A stretch of 64,000 bases of DNA from Ramlibacter sp. (GTDB taxonomy: Bacteria; Pseudomonadota; Gammaproteobacteria; Burkholderiales; Burkholderiaceae_C): contig JAHBZN010000001.1 of the NCBI GenBank assembly GCA_019635415.1, positions 496,001 to 560,000 on the forward strand, written 5' to 3'. Shown piece after piece: positions 38,393-46,911 of this stretch (position 1 is the first letter of the stretch; every line of letters starts with the position of its first letter). The position numbers were made by a program, and so were the translations under genes. The notes under the pieces are model-generated. The model made no database searches. It was not told the origin of the DNA and worked only from the letters and a program-made list of their open reading frames with translations.

Positions 38393-39607
38393 ATGTCGCG
38401 CCACGCCTCGCCCCTGCTGGACGGCCACCAGGCCTGGCTGCTGGAGGGCACGCGCGAGCTGTACCCGGCGCTGATCGAGGCCGCGGGGCAGGCGCGCGAG
38501 GAAATCCTGCTGGAGACCTACATCCTGGACTTCACCGGCAGCACGCAGGCGGTGATGGAGGCGCTCATGGACGCGGCACGGCGCGGCGTGCGCGTGCGGC
38601 TCACGGTGGATGGGGTGGGCACGGGCCCGCTGCCGGCCGACTGGGCGCTGCGACTGCTGGACGCAGGCGTGCAGTGGCACGTGTATTCGCCGCTCGGCGC
38701 GCTGGGCCTGCTGCTCCCCAGCCGCTGGCGCCGCCTGCACCGCAAGCTGGTGGTGGTGGACCGGGCGCTGGCGTTTTGCGGTGGCATCAACCTGCTCGAT
38801 GATTTCCATGACCCCAACCATGGGGCGCTCACGGCCCCCCGGCTGGACTACGCGGTGCGCGTGACCGGACCGCTGGTGGCGCAGGTGCACGACACCATGG
38901 GCCAGCTCTGGCAGCGCATGGAAGCGGTGCGCCAGATGCGCCAGCGCCAGCTGTCGGGGGCCATGGCCTCGCTGCGTGCGTCACGCCGGCCGGCGCTGCC
39001 GCCCGCGCCGTCCCCGGCATCCACCCCCCAGCCGGTGCCCGCGTCGCTGCTGCTGCGGGACAACCTGCGCAACCGCAGCGGCATCGAGAAGGCGTACCGC
39101 AAGGCCATCGGCACGGCGCACCAGGACATCATCATTGCCAACGCCTATTTCCTGCCGGGGCGCAAGCTGCGCAAGGCCCTGATCAAGGCGGCCCAGCGTG
39201 GGGTGAAGGTGCGGCTGCTGCTGCAAGGCCGCTACGAGTATTTCATGCAGTACTACGCCTCGCGGCCGGTGTACCTGGACCTGCTGAAGGCGGGCATCGA
39301 GGTGTATGAGTATTCCCCCAGCTTCCTGCATGCCAAGGTGGCGGTGGTGGACGGGCATTGGGCCACGGTGGGCTCCTCCAACCTCGATCCCCTGAGCCTG
39401 CTGCTGGCGCGCGAGGCCAATGTGGTCGTCGAAGACCCGGCGTTTGCCGCCCAGCTGCAGGCGCGGCTGCTGCACGCCATGCAGCACGAGGGCCGGCGCA
39501 TCGAGATGGACGGCTTTGCCCACCGCTCGCTGCGCGAGCGCGTGCGCGAACGCCTGGCGTTGGGCCTGATGCGGCTGGCCCTGTTCCTCACGGGCAAGAA
39601 CTATTGA
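38393..39607 (+). CDS. clsB: Cardiolipin synthase B-type phospholipase D-family enzyme
   Basis: The 404-residue protein has two HKD catalytic motifs: HRKLVVVDRALAFCGGINL (about residue 115) and HAKVAVVDGHWATVGSSNLDP (about residue 315). It contains ETYILDFTG and IANAYFLPGRKLRKAL, typical of ClsB. It has no N-terminal membrane helices, unlike ClsA. It would form cardiolipin at the inner membrane, in other bacteria from phosphatidylglycerol with or without phosphatidylethanolamine. An Ala/Pro-rich linker (about residues 195-215) separates the halves. It directly follows the YbhP-like gene. Confidence 0.9.
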   Translation: MSRHASPLLDGHQAWLLEGTRELYPALIEAAGQAREEILLETYILDFTGSTQAVMEALMDAARRGVRVRLTVDGVGTGPLPADWALRLLDAGVQWHVYSPLGALGLLLPSRWRRLHRKLVVVDRALAFCGGINLLDDFHDPNHGALTAPRLDYAVRVTGPLVAQVHDTMGQLWQRMEAVRQMRQRQLSGAMASLRASRRPALPPAPSPASTPQPVPASLLLRDNLRNRSGIEKAYRKAIGTAHQDIIIANAYFLPGRKLRKALIKAAQRGVKVRLLLQGRYEYFMQYYASRPVYLDLLKAGIEVYEYSPSFLHAKVAVVDGHWATVGSSNLDPLSLLLAREANVVVEDPAFAAQLQARLLHAMQHEGRRIEMDGFAHRSLRERVRERLALGLMRLALFLTGKNY

Positions 39608-39621
39608 CGCCGTCGCGTCGA

Positions 39622-39680
39622 ATGCTATTGATTTGATAGCTGAAAGTGACCGCCCGGCGTGGGCTACACCCCTAAAACCC
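39622..39680 (+). repeat. Interspersed repeat, copy 6
   Basis: The head is ATGCTATTGATTTGATAGC, and the tail is GTGACCGCCCGGCGTGGGCT followed by ACACCCCTAAAACCC. It lies between clsB and folE. Confidence 0.8.
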
Positions 39681-39721
39681 TGTGAATTCGTGCCCGCGCG
39701 GCCCGGTGTTAGCATGCCGGA

Positions 39722-40447
39722 ATGTTGATGAAAGCTGAACCCTCCATGAACCCAGCCGACGACGAGGCGGGCACTCCGGTGTCGGTCAAGATCCGCGAGC
39801 GCATCAAGGCTGCCCGCAAGCGCTTCCATTCCAACGACAACATCGCGGATTTCATCGAGCCCGGCGAGCTGGAGCAGTTGCTCGACGAGGTCGAGTCCAA
39901 GATGCGCGGCGTGCTCGACAGCATGGTGATCGACACCGTCAACGACCACAACACCGGCGATACCGCGCGCCGCGTGGCCAAGATGTACCTCAACGAGGTG
40001 TTCCGCGGCCGCTACGTCAAGGCGCCCAGCATCACCGAATTCCCCAACGCCGAGCACCTCAACGAGCTCATGATCGTGGGGCCGATCACCGTGCGTTCGG
40101 CCTGCAGCCACCATTTCTGCCCGGTCATCGGCAAGGTCTGGATCGGCGTCATGCCCAACGAGCACACCAACGTGATCGGCCTGTCCAAGTACGCGCGCCT
40201 GGCCGAGTGGGTCATGGGCCGCCCCCAGATCCAGGAGGAGGCCGTGGTTCAGCTGGCCGACCTCATCATGGAGAAGACCCAGCCCGACGGCCTGGCCATC
40301 GTCATGGAGGCCAGCCACTATTGCATGGCCTGGCGCGGCGTGAAGGACATGGACAGCAAGATGATCAACTCGGTCATGCGCGGTGTGTTCCTCAAGGACG
40401 CGGCGCTGCGCCGCGAGTTTCTCGCCCTCATTCCCCGTAAAGGTTGA
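39722..40447 (+). CDS. folE: GTP cyclohydrolase I
   Basis: This zinc enzyme converts GTP to dihydroneopterin triphosphate, the first step of folate (and tetrahydropterin) synthesis. The 241-residue protein has the zinc site residues in RSACSHHFCPVIGKVWIG and SHYCMAWRGV, plus DTARRVAKMYLNEVF and GLSKYARLAEW. Starts at 39722, 39728 and 39746 are all in frame; the first gives a 30-residue N-terminal arm before the helical domain. It is followed closely by a BLUF gene. nudB, the next enzyme in the pathway, is about 2 kb upstream. Confidence 0.95.
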   Translation: MLMKAEPSMNPADDEAGTPVSVKIRERIKAARKRFHSNDNIADFIEPGELEQLLDEVESKMRGVLDSMVIDTVNDHNTGDTARRVAKMYLNEVFRGRYVKAPSITEFPNAEHLNELMIVGPITVRSACSHHFCPVIGKVWIGVMPNEHTNVIGLSKYARLAEWVMGRPQIQEEAVVQLADLIMEKTQPDGLAIVMEASHYCMAWRGVKDMDSKMINSVMRGVFLKDAALRREFLALIPRKG

Positions 40448-40452
40448 ACGCC

Positions 40453-40875
40453 ATGCTCGTACGCCTTCTCTATGCCAGCCGCGCGGTGGACACCCGCCCC
40501 GAGGCCATCGAATCCATCCTGGCCCAGGCCCGCCAGCACAACCCGGTGTCGGGCATCACCGGCATCCTGTGCTATGGCGGCGGCATCTTCCTGCAGGCCA
40601 TCGAAGGGGGCCGCATGGCAGTGAGCGACCTGTTCGGCCACATCCAGCGCGACGCCCGCCACAAGGACGTCGCGCTGCTGCACTATGAGGAAATCTCGGA
40701 GCGCCGCTTCGGCAGCTGGACCATGGGGCAGGTCAACCTGTCCAAACTCAATCACTCCATCCTGCTCAAGTACTCCGAGCGCGCCGAACTCGACCCCTAC
40801 TCGGTCTCGGGCAAGGTGTCGTTTGCGCTGCTGGAAGACCTGATGGCCACGGCCGCGATCTGCGGCAAGGTCTGA
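40453..40875 (+). CDS. BLUF-domain blue-light sensor (short form)
   Basis: The 140-residue protein is a stand-alone BLUF domain that should bind FAD non-covalently. The photocycle residues are all present: Tyr7 in LLYASRA, Asn30 in RQHNPVSGITG, Gln48 in FLQAIEGG, and Trp89 and Met91 in RRFGSWTMG. The Gln-Trp spacing of 41 equals that of AppA. After the core there is a helical C-terminal cap of about 45 residues with no output domain, so it must act through a protein partner. It starts 5 bp after folE; a TTG at 40444 is an unlikely alternative start. Confidence 0.92.
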   Translation: MLVRLLYASRAVDTRPEAIESILAQARQHNPVSGITGILCYGGGIFLQAIEGGRMAVSDLFGHIQRDARHKDVALLHYEEISERRFGSWTMGQVNLSKLNHSILLKYSERAELDPYSVSGKVSFALLEDLMATAAICGKV

Positions 40876-40904
40876 CATGGCCCCCATGCTTGCCCTTGCA
40901 TGTG

Positions 40905-40960
40905 CTGCGCTGCCCCCCGAGGGGGCTTCAGCCGCCTTGGGGCGGCCCGGCGGCGTCTGA
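40905..40960 (+). repeat. G/C-rich double-hairpin element
   Basis: Two adjacent perfect hairpins occur: GCCCCC-CGA-GGGGGC (40912-40926) and GCCGCC-TTGG-GGCGGC (40931-40946). I recognise this type of element as common between genes in Comamonadaceae. A degenerate relative (GCTGCCCCCCAGGCGACAGG) starts at 20499, between ugpB and the FAD/Fe-S gene. It lies just before the DUF429 start. Confidence 0.55.
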
Positions 40961-40968
40961 GCGCCCCC

Positions 40969-41778
40969 GTGCCTCTGCTGGGTTGCGATTTTTCCAGCGC
41001 ACCCACGCGGCGCAAGCCCATCGTTCTGGCCCTCGGGCAGGTCAGCGGCCCGCGCGTGGTGCTCGAGCAGATCGAGCGGCTGGAATCCCTTGACGCGTTT
41101 GGCCAGTGGCTGGCACAGCCGGGGCCCTGGGTCGGGGGATTCGATCTGCCCTTTGGCCTGCCGCGTGAACTGGTGGAGCACCTGGGCTGGCCGCGTCAAT
41201 GGCGGGCCTGCATGGCGCACTACGCCGGCCTGAGCCGCGCCGCCATCCGCGACCTTTTTGCCGCCTTCTGCGATGCCCGGCCCGCGGGGGCCAAGTTCGC
41301 CCACCGCGCCACCGACCGCCCCGCCGGTTCCAGCCCGAGCATGAAATGGGTCAACCCGCCCGTGGCCTACATGCTGCATGCGGGGGTGCCGCGCTTGCTG
41401 GCGGCGGGCGTGCATCTGCCCGGGCTGCATGACGGGGATCCCACGCGCGTCGCGCTCGAGGCCTACCCCGGCCTGCTCGCCCGCGAGCTGCTGGGCGCGC
41501 GCAGCTACAAGAGCGATGAGCGAGCCCGGCAGACTCCGCAGCGGCTCATCGCACGCAAGGACCTCATCACCGCGCTGGAGCAAGGCCGCAGCCGGCTGGG
41601 CCTGCGGCTCAAGCTCAGTCACGCCCAGCGCGACCTGCTGGCCGATGACGCGAGCGGCGATTCCCTGGACGCCGTGCTGTGCCTGATGCAGGCGGCCTGG
41701 GCCTGGCAGCAGGGGGCCCCACGCTACGGGCTGCCGCCGGAGGTGGACCCGCTGGAGGGCTGGATCGTCACCGCCTGA
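40969..41778 (+). CDS. DUF429 protein (RNase H-like fold)
   Basis: The product is 269 residues if it starts at this GTG, giving MPLLGCDFSSAPTRRKPI, which matches the usual DUF429 beginning of a hydrophobic strand plus D-x-S. Longer in-frame starts would translate the hairpin element and look non-coding. Other family features are GGFDLPFGLPRELVEHL, a central VNPPVAYML segment, LEAYPGLLARELLG and DDASGDSLDAVLCLMQAAWA, with acidic residues that in the predicted RNase H-like fold could bind metal. The function of the family is unknown. No operon partner is apparent. Confidence 0.8.
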   Translation: MPLLGCDFSSAPTRRKPIVLALGQVSGPRVVLEQIERLESLDAFGQWLAQPGPWVGGFDLPFGLPRELVEHLGWPRQWRACMAHYAGLSRAAIRDLFAAFCDARPAGAKFAHRATDRPAGSSPSMKWVNPPVAYMLHAGVPRLLAAGVHLPGLHDGDPTRVALEAYPGLLARELLGARSYKSDERARQTPQRLIARKDLITALEQGRSRLGLRLKLSHAQRDLLADDASGDSLDAVLCLMQAAWAWQQGAPRYGLPPEVDPLEGWIVTA

Positions 41779-41792
41779 GTAGGCAAAAATCT

Positions 41793-41807
41793 TAGGAAAT
41801 CCTCCTA
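41793..41807. promoter_or_regulatory. TAGGA-N5-TCCTA palindrome upstream of the CAP lipoprotein
   Basis: A perfect 5-bp inverted repeat with a 5-nt spacer lies 79 bp before the gene start. A similar site, GTAGG-N6-CCTAC, lies at 55389. Both could be binding sites for a LuxR-type or other dimeric regulator; this is speculative. Confidence 0.35.
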
Positions 41808-41856
41808 GACCCGAACCCCCCATTCACCTAATCGACAACGCACTCGCCCCACCACA

Positions 41857-41876
41857 CTGAATGCAGACACATTCAG
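41857..41876 (+). promoter_or_regulatory. Hairpin abutting the Shine-Dalgarno sequence of the CAP lipoprotein
   Basis: CTGAATG pairs perfectly with CATTCAG around a 6-nt loop. The ribosome-binding site AGGAGG (41875-41880) begins inside the right arm, so folding would touch the site. Confidence 0.5.
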
Positions 41877-41885
41877 GAGGGCGAG

Positions 41886-42842
41886 ATGAGCCACCACAAG
41901 CGACGCGACTACTTCAGGCTCTGCGGCCAGTCCATCGGTCTCGCGGCCTGCCTGGCCGCGCTGGCCGGCTGTGGTGGGGGCGGAGGCGCAAGCGACACGG
42001 CAGCCCCCGCCAGCGCGCCTTCGGCCGTGGTGGTGCCCGGACCCGCTGTGGTGCAGGCCGGGGCTGACGCCGATGCGGCCGCGGGCCATTTCGCGCAGCT
42101 CAACGCTGTTCGCGCGCAGATGGGCCTGCGTGCCTTGCGCTGGAACGGAGCCCTCGCGGGGGCCGCCCAGGCACATGCGGACTACCTGGCCTTGAACCAG
42201 GCGGCGGGCCACGAGGAAGAGGTGGGCCGGCCCGGTTTCACCGGCTGCTATATCGCCGACCGGGCCCGGGCCTTCGGCTATGGCGGCGCGCTGGTCCAGG
42301 AAACCAAGGCAGGCGGCCAGCCCTTCACCTTCGCGCAGGGCCAGACCAGGATGCGCGAGTTGCTGCTGGCGCCCCTGCACCGTCTGCAGCTCCTCGCGCC
42401 CGAGTACGACGACGCTGGCGTGGGCATGGCCGCCGCAGGGGGGCCGCTGGTGACCAATCTGGGCTCCTCGGGCGCGCGCATCACCCTGTCGCAGCGCCGC
42501 TGGATGTACCCGTTCGACGGCATGGAGGGCATTGCGCCTTCCTTCATGCCGGGCTCCGAAGTGGGTCTGGCCGATGACCTGCCGTCCACCACCGGCACGC
42601 CCCTGACCCTGAGCGGATTCACCTTCTCCATGCTGGTCTATTCCGAGGTGGCCCTGTTCGAAGTGCAAAGTGGTGAACAGGTGGCCCTGATCACGCGCGT
42701 GCGGGCCGGCGAGACCAGCGGCGCGCTGATTTTCTTTCCTGCGCAACCGCTCAAGCCATTGACCCGCTACGTGTGGCGGATCACCGCTTCGGTCGATCGG
42801 CAGGTTGCCAGCAGCAGCGCCACCTTCACCACGGGGGCGTGA
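41886..42842 (+). CDS. CAP/SCP-domain lipoprotein
   Basis: The 318-residue protein has a lipoprotein signal with the lipobox LAALAGC near residue 29, followed by GGGGG and an Ala/Pro linker. The CAP (SCP/PR1-like) domain starts at FAQLNAVRAQMGLRALRWN and includes AAQAHADYLALNQAAGHEE. The second half has GGALVQETKAGG and DDAGVGMAA, as in other bacterial CAP proteins. A C-terminal beta-rich region (about residues 215-318) ends ASVDRQVASSSATFTTGA and resembles an Ig-like or CARDB-type module. Such proteins are usually envelope-attached, and their function in bacteria is poorly known. AGGAGG precedes the ATG. Confidence 0.8.
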   Translation: MSHHKRRDYFRLCGQSIGLAACLAALAGCGGGGGASDTAAPASAPSAVVVPGPAVVQAGADADAAAGHFAQLNAVRAQMGLRALRWNGALAGAAQAHADYLALNQAAGHEEEVGRPGFTGCYIADRARAFGYGGALVQETKAGGQPFTFAQGQTRMRELLLAPLHRLQLLAPEYDDAGVGMAAAGGPLVTNLGSSGARITLSQRRWMYPFDGMEGIAPSFMPGSEVGLADDLPSTTGTPLTLSGFTFSMLVYSEVALFEVQSGEQVALITRVRAGETSGALIFFPAQPLKPLTRYVWRITASVDRQVASSSATFTTGA

Positions 42843-42860
42843 TGGCCGGCCCCGCGCGGC

Positions 42861-44528
42861 TCAGTTGCCCGGGTGTAGCGCCAGCGGGGTGCCGAAAGCC
42901 TGCAGGGCTTCGGCGTCGGTGCGGTACAGCCGCAGCAGGGGGTCGTCGTTCAGCGCGCCGGCCTTGCGCAGCACGCGCTCCACGGGCAACTTGATACCGC
43001 TGATGTGCAGCACGATGCCGCGCTCGCGCAGGCCGTTGCGCAGCTGGCTGAACACTTCCACACCTGTGGCGTCGATGCGGTTGATGGGCTGCGCAAACAG
43101 GCAGACCTCGCGTGTGTCCGGATGGGCGGCGAGGTGGGCGAGCAGGTCACGCTCGAAGGCCGTGGCCGAGGCAAAGTCCAGCTCGGCGTCCATGCGCAGC
43201 GCGTACAGCTGGGGCGCCAGCGGCGGCAGCTGCCAGAGGTGGCGGTCGCGCAGGCTGCCGTCGGGGTGCAGGCCGACCTCGATGATGCGCGGATGCAGCC
43301 GAAGGTACAGAAAGTGCGCCAGCCCCATGAGCACACCGGTCAGCACACCCCAGTAGATGCGCGGCGCGGTCAGCAGCGTCACCCCGAAGGTGACGAAGGC
43401 CGTGCCGGCCTCGATGCGGTCGATCTGCCACAGCCGCGCCAGCGAGCGCGGCTTGACCAGACCCGCCACCGCGGCCACCACCACCGCCGCCAGCACGGCG
43501 CGCGGCACGTTGGACAGCGCCGGCGTGAGAAACAGCAGCACCAGCAGCACCACCACCGTGGCCGAGACCGTGGCCCACCCCGTGCGTGCGCCGGCGTACA
43601 GCGTGATGGCCGATCGGGAAAACGACGTGCTGGTCGGAAAGCTGCCCGACAGACCCGAGACGATCTTGCCCAGGCCCTGGCCGATCAGGTCCTGGCTGGC
43701 ATCCCAGCGCCGGGCGTCATGCTGGCTCTCGATCTTGGCGCTGGACGCCATCTCGAGCGAACTGACCAGCGTGATGACCGCAGCCGGCACCAGCAGCGTG
43801 CCCAGTGTTTCCCAGCCGGGCCAGCCCGGCCAGTAGGGAACCGGCAGGCCGACGGGCAAGGCCCCGATGACGGCGCCGGTGGCCGAATAACCGCTCCAGT
43901 GGCTGATGGCCGCCGCCGCGGCCACCACCAGCAGCACGGTGGGCAGGCGCGGCGCCCAGCGCTTGCCGGCCACGAACAGCCCGAGGCTGACGAGGCCGAA
44001 GGACAGGGCCGCGGCATCGAACTGCGGCGCGTGCCAGAGACTGGACAGAGGCCCCTGCAGGCCGATCAGCGCCGGAACCTGCGACGCGATGATCAGCAGC
44101 GCCGCCGCCTGGCTGAACCCCGTCAGTACCGGAGAGGTCACGAGGTTGAGCACCCACGAAGCGCCCGAGGCCCCCAGCGCGAACTGGATGAACCCCGCCA
44201 TGAGCGCGAGCCAGACGGCCAGCGACACCCATTGCGTGCTGGCTGGCGTGGCCAGTCCGGCCAGCGAGGCGCCCACCAGCACGCTGGACAGCGCCGAAGG
44301 TCCGACCGACAGCCGCGTCGAACCACTGAACATCACCGCCACCAGCATGGGCAGGAACGTGGCATACAGCCCGGCCACGAGCGGCATGCCGGCCAGCGCC
44401 GCATATGCCACCGACTGCGGGATCATCACCACGGCCACCGTGAGGCTGGCGCCGATCTCGCCGCGCAGCAGCGCAGCGTCGGGGCGGGGCCAGTGGAGGA
44501 ACGGGAGCCAGCGGGACAGGTTGCGCAT
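42861..44528 (-). CDS. SulP-family anion permease with STAS domain
   Basis: The 555-residue inner-membrane protein has about 12-14 hydrophobic segments and the SulP features VAVVMIPQSVAYAALAGMPLVAGLY (helices 1-2), SSVLVGASLAGL, SGSFPTSTSFSRSAI, and a cytoplasmic STAS domain (about residues 435-540) with INRIDATGVEVFSQL. Members carry sulfate, bicarbonate or dicarboxylates. The neighbouring sulfatase suggests sulfate here. It starts 9 bp after the sulfatase stop and is the last gene of a four-gene minus-strand run. Confidence 0.9.
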   Translation of the reverse strand: MRNLSRWLPFLHWPRPDAALLRGEIGASLTVAVVMIPQSVAYAALAGMPLVAGLYATFLPMLVAVMFSGSTRLSVGPSALSSVLVGASLAGLATPASTQWVSLAVWLALMAGFIQFALGASGASWVLNLVTSPVLTGFSQAAALLIIASQVPALIGLQGPLSSLWHAPQFDAAALSFGLVSLGLFVAGKRWAPRLPTVLLVVAAAAAISHWSGYSATGAVIGALPVGLPVPYWPGWPGWETLGTLLVPAAVITLVSSLEMASSAKIESQHDARRWDASQDLIGQGLGKIVSGLSGSFPTSTSFSRSAITLYAGARTGWATVSATVVVLLVLLFLTPALSNVPRAVLAAVVVAAVAGLVKPRSLARLWQIDRIEAGTAFVTFGVTLLTAPRIYWGVLTGVLMGLAHFLYLRLHPRIIEVGLHPDGSLRDRHLWQLPPLAPQLYALRMDAELDFASATAFERDLLAHLAAHPDTREVCLFAQPINRIDATGVEVFSQLRNGLRERGIVLHISGIKLPVERVLRKAGALNDDPLLRLYRTDAEALQAFGTPLALHPGN

Positions 44529-44537
44529 GCGCCAAGC

Positions 44538-45851
44538 TTAACGCTGGGGCATGTCCTTGACCGAGTAGCCCAGGCTGATGGTGGCGTCGGCCGGAATGGC
44601 GGGCATGGTGTCGTTCCAGGCTTCCCAGTTGGCGCGCAGGGCCGCCAGTCGGTCGGGTTCCCGGCCCGCCAGGTTGGCGCGCTCGCGCTCGTCGGCCGAG
44701 AGGTCGAACAGGTAGTCGTTGCCGTCCACCCGCAAATACTTCCATGGCCCCTCGCGCAGCGCGCGCTGGCCGCGATGGTTCATGCGCCAGTGCAGCGGGC
44801 GGGGGAACTCGTGGTTGGCATCGCCCAGCACCGGCATCAGGGAAACACCGTCCAGCGGGTAGTCGGGGTGCGGCGCCACGTCGGCGGCTTCGAGCAGGGT
44901 GGCGGACCAGTCCATGGTCATGCACAGCTGGGCACTCTCGCCACCGGGCGCGATGCCGGCCGGCCAGTGAGCGATCCAGGGCACGCGGATGCCGCCCTCG
45001 GTCAGGTCCATCTTGCCGCCCACCAGCGGCCAGTTGTCGCTGAAGCGCTCGCCACCGTTGTCGCTGGTGAAGACCACCAGCGTGTTGTCGGTCAGGCCGT
45101 GCCGGCGCAGCGCGTCCATGACCCAGCCGATGCCTTCGTCCATGTGCCCGATCATGCGGCGGTAGGTGTGGATGTTGCCGCCGTGCAGGTGGAACAGGTT
45201 GTTCTTGACCTCCTGGGCCAGGGCTTCGTCGTCCCGCGTCTCCCAGGGCCAGTGCGGCGCGGTGTAGTGCAGGCTCAAGAAGAACGGGGTGCCGCTGCGG
45301 GCCCCCTCGGCCATGCGGTCCACGTAGTCCACGGCGCGACGGGAAATCAGGTCCGTCAGGTAGCCCTCTTCCTGTCTTTCCTCCTCACCGAACCACAGGT
45401 CGTGAGCGCCGTTGGATGAACAGTGGGTGAAGTAGTCCACGCCACCGGACATCGGCCCGAAGAACTCCTCGTAGCCCGAGCGCAGGGGCCCGAAGCTGGG
45501 CGGGTAACCCATGTGCCATTTGCCGATCAGCGCGGTGCGGTAGCCGCTGTCCCTGAGCAGCGAGGGCAGGGTCGGATGGTCGGTGGGCAGGCCCAGGGTG
45601 GTGCTGCCGCGGCTCTTGCTGTTGATCGGCTCCTCGGCCGCGCCGCGCAGCCGGTACTGGTAGCGCGCCGTCATGAGGGCGAAACGCGTGGGCGAGCACA
45701 CCGGTGAGTTGGCATAGCCCTGGGTGAACCGGATGCCGCGGGCCGCGAGCCGGTCCAGCACCGGGGAGACGGGCACGCGGCCGCCGTAGCAGCCCAGGTC
45801 GGCGAAACCCAGGTCATCGGCGACGATGAAGACGATATTGGGACGGGTCAT
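44538..45851 (-). CDS. Sulfatase (arylsulfatase-like, Cys-type, no signal peptide)
   Basis: The 437-residue protein has the type I sulfatase layout. NIVFIVADDLGFADLGCYGG supplies metal-binding Asp12 and Asp13. The active-site signature CSPTR has Cys52, which must be converted to formylglycine. GKWHMGY gives the conserved Lys/His, and TSDNGG another metal ligand pair. There is no export signal before the first strand, so the enzyme appears cytoplasmic, which is unusual for sulfatases of this type in Gram-negative bacteria. It lies between a TctC-type binding protein gene (44 bp upstream) and the SulP permease. No formylglycine-generating enzyme gene is seen in the window. Confidence 0.9.
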   Translation of the reverse strand: MTRPNIVFIVADDLGFADLGCYGGRVPVSPVLDRLAARGIRFTQGYANSPVCSPTRFALMTARYQYRLRGAAEEPINSKSRGSTTLGLPTDHPTLPSLLRDSGYRTALIGKWHMGYPPSFGPLRSGYEEFFGPMSGGVDYFTHCSSNGAHDLWFGEEERQEEGYLTDLISRRAVDYVDRMAEGARSGTPFFLSLHYTAPHWPWETRDDEALAQEVKNNLFHLHGGNIHTYRRMIGHMDEGIGWVMDALRRHGLTDNTLVVFTSDNGGERFSDNWPLVGGKMDLTEGGIRVPWIAHWPAGIAPGGESAQLCMTMDWSATLLEAADVAPHPDYPLDGVSLMPVLGDANHEFPRPLHWRMNHRGQRALREGPWKYLRVDGNDYLFDLSADERERANLAGREPDRLAALRANWEAWNDTMPAIPADATISLGYSVKDMPQR

Positions 45852-45895
45852 GAGGGGGGTGAAGTGGTCCGTTCACGCGGCGCGGCAGCGCGGCG

Positions 45896-46894
45896 TCAGT
45901 TGGCTTTGAGATCGAGTCGCTTGACCAGGGGCTCCCAGCGCGCCATCTCGGCCTGCAGGGTCTGCTGGGCCTGGGCCATGGTGCTGCCCTGGGCCGTGAG
46001 GTCGACGGCTTGCAGCCGGGCTCGCACGTCCGGGTCCTTCATGATGTCCATGATGGCATGCTCGATGGCCGCCAGCACCGGTGCGGGCGTGCCCTTGGCC
46101 ACCTGCATGATGAGACGGAAGCTCACGTCCAGGCCCGGCTGGTTCAGCGCCTTGCCCAGTGTGGGCACGTCGGGAGCCAGGGCCGATGGCGTGCCGGCCG
46201 ACACGGCCAGTGCGCTGAGCTTGCCGGCCTTCACGTGTTGCACCACGGTGGGCGTGGCCAGGAAGCCGCAGTCCACCTCGCCCGACAGCACGGCCAGCGT
46301 GGCCGGTGCAGGGCCGCGGTAGGGCACATGCTCCATTTTTGCGCCCGTGCTTTGCAGGAACATCTCGGCGGCGAGGTGCCCGGGCACGCCCGGCCCGCCG
46401 GAAGCGTAGGTCGCGCGGCCGGCCTTGGCCTTGGCGACCAGCTCGGCGGCCGTCTTCACGCCAAAGGCCGGGTTGCACACCAGCATCTGGCTGAAGCTGG
46501 TCACGATGGACACCGTCACGAGATCGGTGCGGCCGTCAAATCCACCGGAGTTGCCATAGACCAGCGGGTTCACGGTCAGCACGGTGTCGGGGCTGAGGAC
46601 CATCGTGTGGCCGTCGGGCTCGGCCTTGGCGGCCAGGCCGGCCGCCAGGTTGTTGCCGGCCCCGGGCCGGTTTTCCACCACGGCGGGCTTGCCCGTGCGC
46701 TTGGACAGCGCATCGGCAAACAGGCGCGCCGTGATGTCCGAAGGGCCGCCCGGGGGCGAACCCACCAGGATCCTCACGGGCTTGGTCGGCCACACTGGCG
46801 ACGGGGCCTGGGCCCACGCGGTTGCGGTGGTGATCTGCAGCGCGGCCAGGGCCAGTGAGGCGCCGAGCCAGCGGCGAAGGGGCAGGGTCTGCAT
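45896..46894 (-). CDS. TctC/Bug-family periplasmic binding protein (1)
   Basis: The 332-residue protein has a signal peptide (MQTLPLRRWLGASLALAALQ, ending near TAWAQ) and the Bug-family N-terminus WPTKPVRILVGSPPGGPSD. It continues VENRPGAGNNLAAGLAAKAEPDGHTM and HVPYRGPAPATLAVLSGEVD. These bind carboxylates or amides for tripartite tricarboxylate transporters, but are often orphans in Burkholderiales. No TctA or TctB gene is present. AAGGAGA precedes the chosen ATG; an upstream start would add seven residues. It is second in the minus-strand run ahead of the sulfatase. Confidence 0.88.
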   Translation of the reverse strand: MQTLPLRRWLGASLALAALQITTATAWAQAPSPVWPTKPVRILVGSPPGGPSDITARLFADALSKRTGKPAVVENRPGAGNNLAAGLAAKAEPDGHTMVLSPDTVLTVNPLVYGNSGGFDGRTDLVTVSIVTSFSQMLVCNPAFGVKTAAELVAKAKAGRATYASGGPGVPGHLAAEMFLQSTGAKMEHVPYRGPAPATLAVLSGEVDCGFLATPTVVQHVKAGKLSALAVSAGTPSALAPDVPTLGKALNQPGLDVSFRLIMQVAKGTPAPVLAAIEHAIMDIMKDPDVRARLQAVDLTAQGSTMAQAQQTLQAEMARWEPLVKRLDLKAN

Positions 46895-46911
46895 GGGGTG
46901 GTCTCCTTGGG

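Noticed and set aside
43005..45419. An 804-codon plus-strand frame opposite the SulP and sulfatase genes
   Set aside because: Arg/Gln/His-rich shadow with no structure; the opposite strand carries complete families.
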